DNA of 64,000 nt from Nostoc sp. 'Peltigera membranacea cyanobiont' 210A (GCF_002246015.1 NZ_NOLJ01000004.1:666034-730033), one strand, 5' to 3'. Counted from the first letter of the stretch, positions 18,400 to 27,716 are shown. Translations and numbers: made by a program. The notes: a model not told the origin generated them from the sequence alone.

Positions 18400-19281
18400 T
18401 CAGGTGTATGGCTTCAAATAGCAACGCTCACGCCGACTCAAATGATCAGCTAGTTCTGTGAGCCTATTTTGTATATCGTTTGGTAAACTGTCAAACTGAT
18501 TTGGAAACTCCATTAGAGTCAGAAATCGCTTGCATAGCTTCATACTTTGACGGCACTCATATTTGATTTCTTTGACTTCAATTAATGCTTCAAAAGTTAA
18601 TGACTCACTTAAAATTAGTGTACTTATATAAAGGGCAAAAAAACCAGCTTGCAAAGTGTTTGAGGCTTGCCAATAGGAATAATGTATGTCATCATCCTCT
18701 CGATAATTGCCAGAAGCAACCATATTAGGGTGAGTATGCTCACTCAGGAATGGAAACATGATTGTATGAACTGCTTGATCATACTTATACTTACTTCGAG
18801 AAACTAAAGTTGATATACCTACACCATAGGATAAAGTTTCGCCAGTTTCAGTATCTATAACTTGATTTGATAACTTTCGTCCTTTTTGAGAAACTGGATG
18901 CTGTAAGCGCCCTGTATAAAGACCAATCTTTTTATGTACAAAATCGTCTATATTCTCTGGATTTTCGATCACATATATGATGTGCAGATAGTTTTCATAG
19001 ACGCTACGTAATAAGCTCATCGCATCTTCAGGTAGTTTATTCTCAAGGAGAATTGATACAGCCATCAAACTTTTACACGCTTTGGTAAAACAGTAAAATA
19101 TATAATCATGTACAACATACTCTTGAGAAAAATCATTGTCCATAATTGCGTCAACTGTGCCATATTCAAACACAATACTTTGACAAAGATTAATTTGTTC
19201 ATTGAGCCTTCGCTTGAAAGCTGTTAATAATCTGAGTAGTGCTGTTTTTTGACGTATATTTGACGAGTCTGTGTTAGTCAT
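18400..19281 (-). CDS. DUF5677-like protein
   Basis: 293 residues, mostly alpha-helical, with SLLRSVYENYLHIIYVIENP followed by an FLSEHTHPN-type motif near residue 180. This looks like the DUF5677 group (R/E-rich helix then H-x-H/S), whose function is unknown and which often occurs in defence or mobile contexts. No membrane segment or signal peptide. Start MTNTDSSNIRQKTALLRLLT at 19281. Monocistronic. Confidence 0.65.
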   Translation of the reverse strand: MTNTDSSNIRQKTALLRLLTAFKRRLNEQINLCQSIVFEYGTVDAIMDNDFSQEYVVHDYIFYCFTKACKSLMAVSILLENKLPEDAMSLLRSVYENYLHIIYVIENPENIDDFVHKKIGLYTGRLQHPVSQKGRKLSNQVIDTETGETLSYGVGISTLVSRSKYKYDQAVHTIMFPFLSEHTHPNMVASGNYREDDDIHYSYWQASNTLQAGFFALYISTLILSESLTFEALIEVKEIKYECRQSMKLCKRFLTLMEFPNQFDSLPNDIQNRLTELADHLSRRERCYLKPYT

Positions 19282-19446
19282 TAGGTCTAACTTAAAAACT
19301 GTCGCGAGAAGAATTTATTATCAAAATTTGGATTCTCCACAGGAGTCGGTGTCTATGCAACACCCATAGATAAAATTGTACATACCTTTCGACTTCTCCC
19401 TATATTTAATCATTAACGAGAAGCTGCAATACAACAGTGATTTTGC

Positions 19447-20370
19447 TTAATACACTTGAGGGACAAAAAACTGCTCATTGCGGGGGGCGCGAACATAATC
19501 CTCAGCCACAGGTCTAGATGGAAGCTCTAAGGGAGGAGGTGTCATGTCTTCGTAAGGAACTTTGCTCAACAAATGATGAATGCAGTTGAGCCGCGCCCGT
19601 CTTTTATTATCTGCTTCAATGGTAAACCAGGGGGCTTCTGGAATATTCGTGTAAGCAAACATGGTATCTTTTGCTTTGGAGAATTCTACCCAGCGATCGC
19701 GTGATTCTAAATCCATTGGGCTGAGTTTCCAGCGCCTTGCTGGATCGTGACTGCGAGAGAGAAAGCGTTCCTCTTGTTCGTCATCGCTGACGGAGAACCA
19801 ATACTTGATTAAAACAATGCCCGATCGCACCAGCATTCGTTCAAATTCCGGGCAAGATTGCATGAATTCTTGATATTCTGCTTCAGTACAAAAACCCATC
19901 ACCCGTTCAACTCCGGCTCGATTGTACCAACTGCGATCGAAGAGGACAATTTCGCCTGCTGTCGGCAGATGTTGCACGTAACGCTGAAAATACCACTGAG
20001 TTTTCTCGCGATCAGAGGGAGTTCCCAGAGCAACTACACGACAGCCACGAGGATTGAGTGGGTCGGCAATGCGTTTAATTACTCCTCCTTTGCCGGCTGC
20101 ATCGCGGCCTTCAAAGATGACGACAACCCGATAGCCGACGTGCTTAATCCAGTATTGCATTTTGACTAGCTCAATCTGGAGTTGCTCTAGTTCAGTTTCA
20201 AAAGTCTTTTTGGGAATTTTCTTGGCAAAAGTTTCAGTACTACCATCAAAAATCCGTTTGGATTTCTTAGATTTTTTCTTATCTTTTGCCTTTACTAGTT
20301 TTTCTACTAAGTCTGTAGCAGTTTGAACTAGATCATTATTTTGCTGGTTTTCAACTTCATCAATTGACAT
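19447..20370 (-). CDS. ppk2: Polyphosphate kinase 2 (PPK2) family protein
   Basis: 307 residues, a single PPK2 domain. The Walker A is VVIFEGRDAAGKGGVIKRI, the Walker B/lid region IVLFDRSWYNRAGVERVMGF, and SRSHDPARRWKLSPMDLESR completes the lid. The first 50 residues are Lys-rich (KAKDKKKSKKSKR). PPK2 enzymes transfer phosphate between polyphosphate and nucleoside di- or monophosphates. Present as cargo of the excision element and therefore lost from heterocyst chromosomes unless another copy exists. Confidence 0.93.
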   Translation of the reverse strand: MSIDEVENQQNNDLVQTATDLVEKLVKAKDKKKSKKSKRIFDGSTETFAKKIPKKTFETELEQLQIELVKMQYWIKHVGYRVVVIFEGRDAAGKGGVIKRIADPLNPRGCRVVALGTPSDREKTQWYFQRYVQHLPTAGEIVLFDRSWYNRAGVERVMGFCTEAEYQEFMQSCPEFERMLVRSGIVLIKYWFSVSDDEQEERFLSRSHDPARRWKLSPMDLESRDRWVEFSKAKDTMFAYTNIPEAPWFTIEADNKRRARLNCIHHLLSKVPYEDMTPPPLELPSRPVAEDYVRAPRNEQFFVPQVY

Positions 20371-20513
20371 TGCAGTGACCCCATGCCATTAAATCGGCAT
20401 AATTAGAGTTTATCTATGAAGTATATATTTTAATGCAGACTGAGTGTAAATATACACGTTCGCAAGTATAACAGTACCAAAGATGTAATATTAAGAGATG
20501 CGAACGCTAGAAT

Positions 20514-21461
20514 TCAGGTTAGCAAAAGCTCAAAATTTTTCTCGCTGGAGTAAGTTTGTCTATAGCATTGATTCGCTTGTAGCTTGTTATACGATTTTAC
20601 ATCTTCTTCTGATAGAAAAATGCTCCTTCTGTCATAACTATTGAGCTTATTCCAAAAGTTTGATTCAAACATAATTAGAAGATGTTTAGAAGTAATTGGA
20701 TAAACTACTTGGACACCATGTGAAGCCAGACCAGTTCCAAAATCCTCATGCTGTTTGATTGCTATTGGATTATCTGAAGTCCATAGTGGAATGGAAGTTG
20801 AGTTTATACCAAATAACCAAATATGACTTGATAATCTTTTTGATATCTCTGAATCAGAACCTTGATCGAGAATATTAGAGATATAAAATAAATGCTGTGC
20901 TATTGAGTCTTCTTCTATGCCTACCTTTAATAAATCATCAAAATAAATTGAATTACTGGAAGGTTCTGGACAAGGAAAGCTAACTTTTTGAATATCTATC
21001 TTATTATTGAATAGTGCCCGATCCATTCTTTTCTTTAAATTATCTAAAGATTGAAATATTTCTTTAATTTGCCCTCTAGGCGTAGTTGTCCTGACCAACT
21101 GAAGTGCTAAAAAGGCAGAGAATTTTTTCTTTCCCTCTTCATCCAGAACTCCAAGAGAATCAAATAAGTTATTTTCTTCTATTTTTTCAAGACAATTTAT
21201 GATCTGTTTTATAAAGTCTCCAAATCTTAATTCTACTTTAGCAAGATCATTCTCCATGAATTGATATTTTATTTTATCCTTCAATTCTTCAGGTAAAAAT
21301 GAATCAGGAAAATCATTGAAATATCTCTGTTGGGCAACGTTTTTAACATGAGATTGATAGATAGATTTTTCTATCTTATCCAACACAAATAATGTATCTT
21401 CATTAGCAAAGTTTCTTAAATAGAATTGAGGTACAAAGTGCTGCTGTTTAACTTTATTCAT
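20514..21461 (-). CDS. DUF4238 domain protein
   Basis: 315 residues. The N-terminal KQQHFVPQFYLRNFAN followed by VAQQRYFNDF is the DUF4238 hallmark, and IPLWTSDNPIAI lies in the C-terminal half, as in that family. Function unknown; DUF4238 genes are scattered on mobile DNA and have been suggested to be defence-related. AT-rich, unlike PPK2 next door, which suggests separate acquisition. Confidence 0.82.
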   Translation of the reverse strand: MNKVKQQHFVPQFYLRNFANEDTLFVLDKIEKSIYQSHVKNVAQQRYFNDFPDSFLPEELKDKIKYQFMENDLAKVELRFGDFIKQIINCLEKIEENNLFDSLGVLDEEGKKKFSAFLALQLVRTTTPRGQIKEIFQSLDNLKKRMDRALFNNKIDIQKVSFPCPEPSSNSIYFDDLLKVGIEEDSIAQHLFYISNILDQGSDSEISKRLSSHIWLFGINSTSIPLWTSDNPIAIKQHEDFGTGLASHGVQVVYPITSKHLLIMFESNFWNKLNSYDRRSIFLSEEDVKSYNKLQANQCYRQTYSSEKNFELLLT

Positions 21462-21554
21462 TGAAATAAATCCTCTAATCTCAAGAGATATCTAAGTAGT
21501 ATATAGTGCGATAGCTTGACTTTTAATACAGTCACTACATAATTGATGTCATCG

Positions 21555-23090
21555 CTACGGATTCATCCGAATCAAGTCTGTTAAAATACTATCCAAGCTG
21601 CCGTTAACTTGAATCCGATCAATCTTCTCTGCAATCCGCTCTAACACTTCCAGTTCCTTCAGACGCAACGCAACGGGGTTATCTTCCATCACTTTGGCTG
21701 TGTTTAGCATACTGCGGGTAGCAGCCGTTTCTTCTCTACGTCTAACTACGTTGGCTTGAGCGGTTTTTTCTGCCTCCACTACTTTGCTCAAGATAGCCTT
21801 AATCTCACCAGGTAAAATAATATCTTTGACACCTACAGAATCAACTTCAATTCCATAGTCTGCGGCTTTCTGGCGAATGTATTCAGAGATGCTTCTATCA
21901 ATTGCACCTTTATCTTCTAATAAAGCATCTAAGTTGCGTTCGCCAACTGCACCACGCAAAGCAAACTGTAATTCTTTGTATAAGAAGCCGGAAATATCTG
22001 ATAACCCGTTTTTTGCTCTCAATGGGTCTTGGATGCGAAAGCCTGCGGTCAAATTTAACCGCAGAGGTACTTTATCTTTAGAGAGGATATCTTGACCGGA
22101 TACTTCCATATTTTGTAGTCGCAGGTCGATGGTTTCAGTTTGAAAAGAGCGGCCAAATAACCACCAAGCGTGTACCCCTGGCGATCGCAGTCCTTGAAAC
22201 TCTTGATTAATGTATACTAGTCCCACGTGCTGGGCGGGAACTTGGCAAATATGCAAACAGTTACGACTGAGCAATTTCACTTCTGTTGAACCCTCAACCA
22301 ACTCAGCCACTAAAGCAGGCTGTAACTGAGCATCAGCGCTGATGTCGAGAATTTCCACTGCAATACCCTGCCAAAATAATTTGCGGCTTGTAGGCGGCAA
22401 AATAGAAATCACTTTACCTCGATATCGCACAATTGCAACTTGTGAACTCAGTAATTGCACGGTTTGACAGTAAGCAGCAATAAAGTCGGGATGTTTTTCA
22501 ATGAGTACATCTTCCAAAGGAAAATCTGGGTTAGGGATAATCCGGCTGAGAGTTCGGACTGTAACATCTCTATCTACTGACCAAAAAGCATACTCTCCTG
22601 ATTCTAGAGGTCGCACAAAATTATTTTGCAGATATAGCAAACCAATCTCAGACTCGGAGATTTGGAACTTCTTCAGTCCATTCAAGGTAACTGAACGCAA
22701 TTGCTGCACAAAGTAACTAGGTAATTCTAAGCTTTCTTCTAAGTTGAACAGATGAGATTCTACCTCAATAAAACCACGCCAAAAAGCTCGTAATTGATTT
22801 GGTGCAACGCTTACCCAATTCTGACCACAACGGACTAAAGCAGCTTGGTTAAATGCAGTTCTGATAATCAATAAATGTTTTTGCAGTTCAGCTTCGTGAT
22901 TTCGCAACAACAGTTCTAGGTTTTCAATCTGAGCTTGTGGCTGGTTGAGGTCATAAATTTTGACTTGCCAATGCCGACCAAAATATGTGTGTGTACCTGG
23001 CTGCAAAATTTTCTTAAAGTCGCTGCGGTGATATAAGATGCCGATTTCGTTAAGTTTGATATAAAATGTTTGCCACATAGTAATTTGCAT
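21555..23090 (-). CDS. Slipin family (SPFH/band 7) protein
   Basis: 511 residues. The N-terminal half has a repeated FHRSDFKKILQPGTHTYFG-like layout (also LYLQNNFVRPLESGEYAFWS and VYINQEFQGLRSPGVHAWWL). The SPFH domain is at about 320-470, with EVSGQDILSKDKVPLRLNLT, RNLDALLEDK and YGIEVDSVGVKDIILPGEIK. A helical tail follows (EKTAQANVVRRREETAATRS). Slipins are membrane-associated scaffolds; no clear N-terminal membrane helix is visible here. Often found with stress genes. Confidence 0.88.
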   Translation of the reverse strand: MQITMWQTFYIKLNEIGILYHRSDFKKILQPGTHTYFGRHWQVKIYDLNQPQAQIENLELLLRNHEAELQKHLLIIRTAFNQAALVRCGQNWVSVAPNQLRAFWRGFIEVESHLFNLEESLELPSYFVQQLRSVTLNGLKKFQISESEIGLLYLQNNFVRPLESGEYAFWSVDRDVTVRTLSRIIPNPDFPLEDVLIEKHPDFIAAYCQTVQLLSSQVAIVRYRGKVISILPPTSRKLFWQGIAVEILDISADAQLQPALVAELVEGSTEVKLLSRNCLHICQVPAQHVGLVYINQEFQGLRSPGVHAWWLFGRSFQTETIDLRLQNMEVSGQDILSKDKVPLRLNLTAGFRIQDPLRAKNGLSDISGFLYKELQFALRGAVGERNLDALLEDKGAIDRSISEYIRQKAADYGIEVDSVGVKDIILPGEIKAILSKVVEAEKTAQANVVRRREETAATRSMLNTAKVMEDNPVALRLKELEVLERIAEKIDRIQVNGSLDSILTDLIRMNP

Positions 23091-23187
23091 AAAGAATTTG
23101 CACGATATTTAAGATAAGCTTTGCAATGCCTGGGTTGGGTAGCGATCACAACCAGCTAAGAAGATTTGATAAAGACATTTATAACCC

Positions 23188-23297
23188 AATACAGTTCAGT
23201 TAAGCATTTCTTTATTCTCTCAGTGCCCTCTGCGTCTCTGTGGTTCGTAAAAAAAATTGACTTTGACAAAGAGTTTTAGCCTTAACCCAAGCGTATT
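23188..23297. mobile_element. 110-bp MITE, copy A
   Basis: AATACAGTTCAGTTAAG at the left; the right end is degenerate (CTTAACCCAAGCGTATT). The interior (TTTCTTTATTCTCTCAGTG, TCTGTGGTTCGTAAAAAA, TTGACTTTGACAAAGAG) is nearly identical to copy B at 25893-26002, which has the same length. Non-coding. Confidence 0.65.
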
Positions 23298-23826
23298 GAT
23301 TTATAACCTTGCTTGAACTCAAATATCAACTGCGATTCAAATCGCTGTCACACAACTTAAGTATTGAAGTTTACAACCTTGTCAAAAAGGCTAAAGGATT
23401 GGTTTTAATTATTTGTACTACTATATACTACAAAAGTTTTTTTTACTCTGCCAGTGCAAGTGTTTACAGTTCAGGTGTGGACAAAAGCTTCTCCAAAGCT
23501 GGATTAAGATTGCTGTTAATTTTCCCCGACTACTCAATGACAATCTAGAAAAAGAACCGCGCTCAAATATGCCGTTCGTTTGCCAATCTAGAATCCCGAA
23601 GGAAAACTAGATGTAGGAAAGGAAGGAACATACTCAAGTTAGGGAGAAATGCAGTTGCGCTTACTCCTTAACTGTGGCTACCGAACATTACCCTTATGAG
23701 TGATGACCGACAGCACAACACTTGCACCGCAGAGTTGAGAAAATGAGGGGTCTCGAATCTGTTAAGATCCGTACCATATTGGCTACCTTGGAAGGGTATT
23801 GTCTTTTAACCCGGACAGGGTTTTGG
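23298..23826. other. Gene-free stretch with possible degenerate tRNA-like sequences
   Basis: No credible protein gene. On the minus strand 23638-23826 contains fragments reminiscent of tRNAs (CTCATAA and CTTAACAGATTCGAGACC), next to two recognisable tRNA genes. I could not fold a complete cloverleaf from them, so they are at best remnants. Confidence 0.3.
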
Positions 23827-23898
23827 GTGAAAGTATAGGAATCGAACCTACAACACATCGATTATGAGTCGATTGCTCTACCAGTGAGCTAACTTCCT
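23827..23898 (-). tRNA. tRNA with CAU anticodon (Met or Ile2 type)
   Basis: 72 nt on the minus strand. D-arm GCTC-ACTGGTA-GAGC, anticodon arm ATCGA-CTCATAA-TCGAT, T-arm GTAGG-TTCGATT-CCTAT. The acceptor stem AGGAAGT/ACTTTCA has a mismatch at the first pair and one G-T pair, and no CCA is encoded. Its anticodon arm is identical to that of the neighbouring tRNA apart from one anticodon base. Function uncertain. Confidence 0.7.
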
Positions 23899-23902
23899 CT
23901 GG

Positions 23903-23975
23903 GGTTTGATACAGGACTCGAACCTGTGACTAATCGATTACGAGTCGATCGCTCTACCAACTGAGCTAATCAAGC
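23903..23975 (-). tRNA. tRNA-Thr (CGU anticodon)
   Basis: 73 nt on the minus strand. Acceptor GCTTGAT/ATCAAAC (one C-A mismatch at pair 2), D-arm GCTC-AGTTGGTA-GAGC, anticodon arm ATCGA-CTCGTAA-TCGAT, T-arm ACAGG-TTCGAGT-CCTGT. It lies 4 nt from the CAU tRNA, so both probably come from one transcript. Being on an excisable element it cannot be essential in heterocysts. Confidence 0.75.
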
Positions 23976-24311
23976 AATATAGTTTAAAGTACTCGGCGGC
24001 ATACGCTTATACAAAAGTTTGGCGCACCAGTTAGGCATATAGAACCTAAACCATAGCTTTGTAACTTTGTTACTATCCCGCTCCAAATTTAGCATATAGA
24101 AATTGTGAGGTGCTACAACTACGCCCATCGTAAATATCGCCTCAATTGACTCTTGTACCCGGATTTCTCACGCATAGTGTAGGCTTCAGGGGAAGAGGAG
24201 TGTGGGGAATGTGGGGGGTAAGACTTCTTCCCCATCCTCCCACACCTCCCACACCTCCCACACCTCCCACACCCCTTGGATTTCTCACAAGTGAGAAATC
24301 CAGGTTGTAGC
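23976..24311. repeat. Gene-free stretch: tRNA-like remnant and CCTCCCACA tandem repeat
   Basis: The minus strand at about 24015-24085 has GGGATAGTAAC and a T-arm-like TTAGG...CCTAA, a possible decayed tRNA. At 24237-24272 the 9-mer CCTCCCACA repeats about four times. At 24278-24301 lies GGATTTCTCAC-AA-GTGAGAAATCC, an 11-bp perfect stem just beyond the stop of the next gene, a plausible terminator. Confidence 0.45.
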
Positions 24312-24890
24312 TCAGTCTGGGAAAGCTAGACCAGTCATGGGGTCACGAATATACAACCCTAGCGTCAGGCTACGCATCGCTTCATCCCAAACGGGTATTA
24401 ATTGTTCTGCTTGATCTGCCCAATAATCGAATGTAATTAAGCATTGAACATTCGACCCCAAACCAATGCAAGTCCGCGAAAAAGCTTCCCGTGGTTCTTC
24501 TTGAGTGTCAATGAACTTCATCTCTGTCCAGACAATTCTGGCGGTTTGACGCTTGACGGTAATAATTTCTCCCTTAGAAATGATGTTGCGGCTGTCGTCT
24601 TCCAGAACTTTCTTCAACGTGGATTTTAGCGGAAACTTGCTCCAGTCATTGGGTGGCAGACGATTGAAAGATACTTCTAGGCAGCAATCATCGTTGGGCG
24701 GTTTTTTATCCATGAACTTAAAGGATTTCTCTTGTGGCTCAAAAACCCAATCCTGCGGAACATTGAAACGAACAGCGCCTCGATCTGCTACAAAGATTTT
24801 GTAGCCTGATGGAGATTCCCAGCGATGATCAGGTTTTAGTTCAAGCGTTTCTTTAATCCACTGGAGATTGCTTTTCTTACGCTTTGCCAT
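24312..24890 (-). CDS. Hypothetical soluble protein
   Basis: 192 residues from ATG 24890 (MAKRKKSNLQWIKETLELKP). An upstream in-frame ATG at 24974 would add 28 residues encoded by palindromic repeat DNA, so it is less likely. The rest (VFVADRG-like stretch, VRFNVPQDWVFEPQEKSFKF, VQCLITFDYWADQAEQLIPV) suggests an all-beta protein of about 20 kDa, of a type seen in cyanobacteria without known function. Confidence 0.7.
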   Translation of the reverse strand: MAKRKKSNLQWIKETLELKPDHRWESPSGYKIFVADRGAVRFNVPQDWVFEPQEKSFKFMDKKPPNDDCCLEVSFNRLPPNDWSKFPLKSTLKKVLEDDSRNIISKGEIITVKRQTARIVWTEMKFIDTQEEPREAFSRTCIGLGSNVQCLITFDYWADQAEQLIPVWDEAMRSLTLGLYIRDPMTGLAFPD

Positions 24891-25186
24891 AGTGTTTTTG
24901 TTATCTCTGCTAAAGAGGGCGTCACCAAACAGCCCGCACTTCTCTACGAGAGGCTGCGCGTAGCTTGCTTCCACGTTCGCGTAGTGTGCCGTAGCAAGTG
25001 GTACGACAAGCTACTTCTCTGCGAGAGGCTGCGCCAACGGCTGCGCTCAGTACAAGTCAGTGACCGTCGTAGACATCGCCCTTTTTATTAATGTTATCAA
25101 ATTGCTAGGATTTTGAATAACTCTTATATTAAAATAAAATTTTTTTCGGGATTTTATATCAAGGAATCCAAGGTAACTGTAACGTT
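24891..25186. repeat. Palindromic repeat-rich spacer
   Basis: 24940-25060 is packed with palindromic cyanobacterial repeats (CTCTACGAGAGGCTGCGCG, GCTTGCTTCCACG, CTTCTCTGCGAGAGGCTGCG), with a GTCGTAGACATCGCC end at 25066. It lies between divergent genes. 25081-25186 is AT-rich and probably holds the promoter of the TraX gene. Confidence 0.45.
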
Positions 25187-25840
25187 GTGATTAAAGTTTC
25201 AGCTTTTAACATTAAAATCTTAGCAGCAGTATTCATGGTTATGGATCATGTGTGCTATTTGCTAATGCCAGAGTTGGTAATCTTGCACTTGTTGGGGCGA
25301 TTGAGCTTTCCCCTCTTTGCATGGCTTCTGGCTGAAGGCGAAAAACATACCCATAATGTACACCGTTATGGGGGGAGACTATTAATTACAGCAATAATAT
25401 CTCAGCCAATCTATAGTATTGTTTTCCAGAGCTTATCACTTAATATTCTATTCACGCTTATTTTGGGACTTGTGATGTTGCGCTTAGTAAAGCGTTACCC
25501 ACAATTATGGCAGCAATTAATAATTATCGGCTTGTGTGCAGTAGTTGCCGAGAGTTTGGGCGCTGAATATGGAACTTATGGGATTGGAGTAATTTTCTTG
25601 ATGTCCCTAATAGACAAACTCAAACCCAGAATATGGTTGCTCTACTGGTGCATCTTTCACTTTTTTATTTTAGTAATCCTATCTATGCTTAATATCTTTC
25701 AAGGTTGGGCAATTTTTGCAGGACTCATTGTTTTTCAATTCAATGGTAAACAAGGTTCACGAGCTAAATGGTTTTATTTGTTCTACCCGGCTCATTTGAT
25801 AATTTTAGGTATAATCAATTATTTAATCCAGTCCAGGTAA
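25187..25840 (+). CDS. TraX family integral membrane protein
   Basis: 217 residues from GTG 25187. The start FNIKILAAVFMVMDHVCYLL and GRLSFPLFAWLLAEGEKHTH are the TraX signature (K-x-I-A, M-D-H, R-x-x-P-x-F). About six or seven membrane helices are visible. TraX acetylates F-pilin in F plasmids; chromosomal homologues are probably membrane acyltransferases. The end (FYPAHLIILGIINYLI) also fits the family. The 3' end lies in a tandem duplication that starts at the last codons. Confidence 0.9.
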   Translation: MIKVSAFNIKILAAVFMVMDHVCYLLMPELVILHLLGRLSFPLFAWLLAEGEKHTHNVHRYGGRLLITAIISQPIYSIVFQSLSLNILFTLILGLVMLRLVKRYPQLWQQLIIIGLCAVVAESLGAEYGTYGIGVIFLMSLIDKLKPRIWLLYWCIFHFFILVILSMLNIFQGWAIFAGLIVFQFNGKQGSRAKWFYLFYPAHLIILGIINYLIQSR

Positions 25841-25888
25841 GATTGACTGACTATATTAATCCAGTCCAGGTAAGATTGACTGACTATA
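25823..25888 (+). repeat. 33-bp tandem duplication at the traX stop
   Basis: TTAATCCAGTCCAGGTAAG and the following GATTGACTGACTATA occur twice in a row (from 25823 and 25856). The first copy contains the traX stop, so the second is outside the gene. Confidence 0.8.
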
Positions 25889-25892
25889 TTGC

Positions 25893-26002
25893 AATACAGT
25901 TCAGTTAAGCATTTCTTTCTTCTCTCAGTGTCCTCTGCGCCTCTGTGGTTCGTTAAAAAAATTGACTTTGACAAAGAGTTTTAGCCTTAACTGAACCGTA
26001 TT
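25893..26002. mobile_element. 110-bp MITE, copy B
   Basis: Ends AATACAGTTCAGTTAAG and CTTAACTGAACCGTATT form a 17-bp inverted repeat with one difference. Same interior as copy A (23188-23297). Non-coding; presumably moved by a transposase encoded elsewhere. Confidence 0.7.
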
Positions 26003-26130
26003 GGACTATATTGCCCTACGGATAACCTCAAAACAATTGGCTTCACGAATTGAGGCAAAGCATCCCCTAACTAAACGGCGATCGCAAATAAAATAAATTT
26101 TTCTTTAACCTAGTATCCGACCCTTTAAAA

Positions 26131-26304
26131 TCAATAAGGGCTGGCGGTGAGGCGCATAAGAATTTTGCTAACATCCATGTCATCAGGTTGTTCGATTGCA
26201 TCTGCGATCGCTCAAGCAATAGCCTCTGGTGGAATATAAATCTGGCAGAAATCCTGCATCCCACAATGTGCCTCACTATCTGAAATACTATCGGCCAGTT
26301 TTAA
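26131..26304 (-). pseudogene. Possible remnant of a small coding sequence
   Basis: The minus strand reads KLADSISDSEAHCGMQDFCQ, then IYIPPEAIA, an in-frame TGA inside a HIP1 site, then AIADAIEQPDDMDVSKILMR and LTASPY stop. Composition looks protein-like but I recognise no family. Either a broken gene or chance. Confidence 0.25.
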
Positions 26305-26692
26305 ACAAAGTTGAGCAATTGAGCAATTGTATTTTTATTGCTCAAAAAGTCTAAGATGCAGATACATTTATATATATAGATAGATAATATATAGCAACAT
26401 ATCTTTCTTTAGGAAGATATGTTATTCAAAACAAAACTTTTATTAAACTATAAATTTGAAAAAAATAGTGGATATACATTTCCTTCAATGATAGTCATCA
26501 GATAAATCTTCTAAACCTTAGTCTTTTGTTAACGTTTACCAGTTATGATGCCATAGTGAATGATAATGATTCGGATTTGGATATCTAGAGATAATTGTGT
26601 CATCCAGGAAAAATGCTCTAGATTTATTCCCTAAGCTGCAAGATTGTAGCCGAAAGCAACTACTAAATAGCTAAATCTTTAAGGTAATAAGC
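26305..26692 (+). other. AT-rich upstream region of the OCP gene
   Basis: Very AT-rich, with no open frame of note. It probably holds the promoter of the downstream carotenoid protein gene. No classic operator recognised. Confidence 0.35.
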
Positions 26693-27652
26693 ATGAGTTA
26701 TACTATCGATTCCGCACGCAATATTTTCTCTAGCACTCAAGTGGCAGATGCTGTTCCAGCTACTACAGCAATGTTTGCTAAACTCAACATTGAGGAGCAA
26801 CTGGCATTTCTCTGGTATGCCTACGCTGAAGTAGGTCGTACAATTACTCCAGCTGCTCCCGGAAAAGCAAATCTCCAATTAATGGAAGGTATATTCAACG
26901 ATATTAAGCGGATGTCTCATGAAGAACAAACGCAATTAATGAGAGATTTAGCGAGTAATGCTGATACTCCTATTAGCCGTTCCTATGCATACTTTGGTGT
27001 CAACGCCAAGCTGGGATTCTGGTGGCAGTTAGGAGAGTGGATGAAAGAGGGTATCGTTGCTCCTATGCCAGTTGGCTATCAAATGTCAACTCAAGTTAAA
27101 GCAGTGCTAGAAGCTGTTCAGAGAATCGATCAGAGTCAGCAAATTACTGTACTACGCAATACTGTAGTAAATATGGGCTTCGATCCGTCTGTGACTGATA
27201 ACAAACAGGCAGAAGTCATAAACTTTAAGTTTCCACGTGCATCTCTAAGTCCCCAATTTACTATTGAGGGAGTTACAGAACCGACAGTGCTGAAATACAT
27301 TGAAGCGATGAATGCAGATAACTTTGAAGCTGCTGTTGCTTTATTTGCTAACAATGGTGCGCTGCAACCACCATTCCAAAAACCAATTGTTGGTCGAGAA
27401 GCAATCACTTCCTATCTACGAGATGAGGGACAAGGGTTAGTGATGAAGCCAACCAAAGGCGTTTCGGAAACCATAGAAGATGGTTATACACAGCATAAAA
27501 TTACTGGTACGGTCGAAACTCCTTGGTTTGGGGGTAATGTTGGGATGAACATTGCTTGGCGATTTTTACTCGATCCTCAAGGTCAAATTTACTTCGTGGC
27601 TATTGATTTACTTGCTTCTCCCAAAGAACTGCTTAACCTAACTCGTAAGTAA
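26693..27652 (+). CDS. ocp: Orange carotenoid protein (OCP)
   Basis: 319 residues, full length. The all-helical N-terminal carotenoid domain (SARNIFSSTQVADAVPATTA, PISRSYAYFGVNAKLGFWWQ) joins through a linker to an NTF2-like domain (DGALQPPFQKPIVG-type core, WFGGNVGMNIAWRF). Key residues are W41, W110, R155 (salt bridge), E245, Y202 and W289, matching W41, W110, R155, E244, Y201 and W288 of Synechocystis OCP. It binds a ketocarotenoid, is activated by blue light and quenches phycobilisome energy. No FRP gene is adjacent. Unusual cargo for a nifD element. Confidence 0.97.
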   Translation: MSYTIDSARNIFSSTQVADAVPATTAMFAKLNIEEQLAFLWYAYAEVGRTITPAAPGKANLQLMEGIFNDIKRMSHEEQTQLMRDLASNADTPISRSYAYFGVNAKLGFWWQLGEWMKEGIVAPMPVGYQMSTQVKAVLEAVQRIDQSQQITVLRNTVVNMGFDPSVTDNKQAEVINFKFPRASLSPQFTIEGVTEPTVLKYIEAMNADNFEAAVALFANNGALQPPFQKPIVGREAITSYLRDEGQGLVMKPTKGVSETIEDGYTQHKITGTVETPWFGGNVGMNIAWRFLLDPQGQIYFVAIDLLASPKELLNLTRK

Positions 27653-27716
27653 TATTTCTTTGCTTTTTTAAAACATCCTCTAAACGGGATCATCATCATC
27701 AAATAAAATCCCAATT

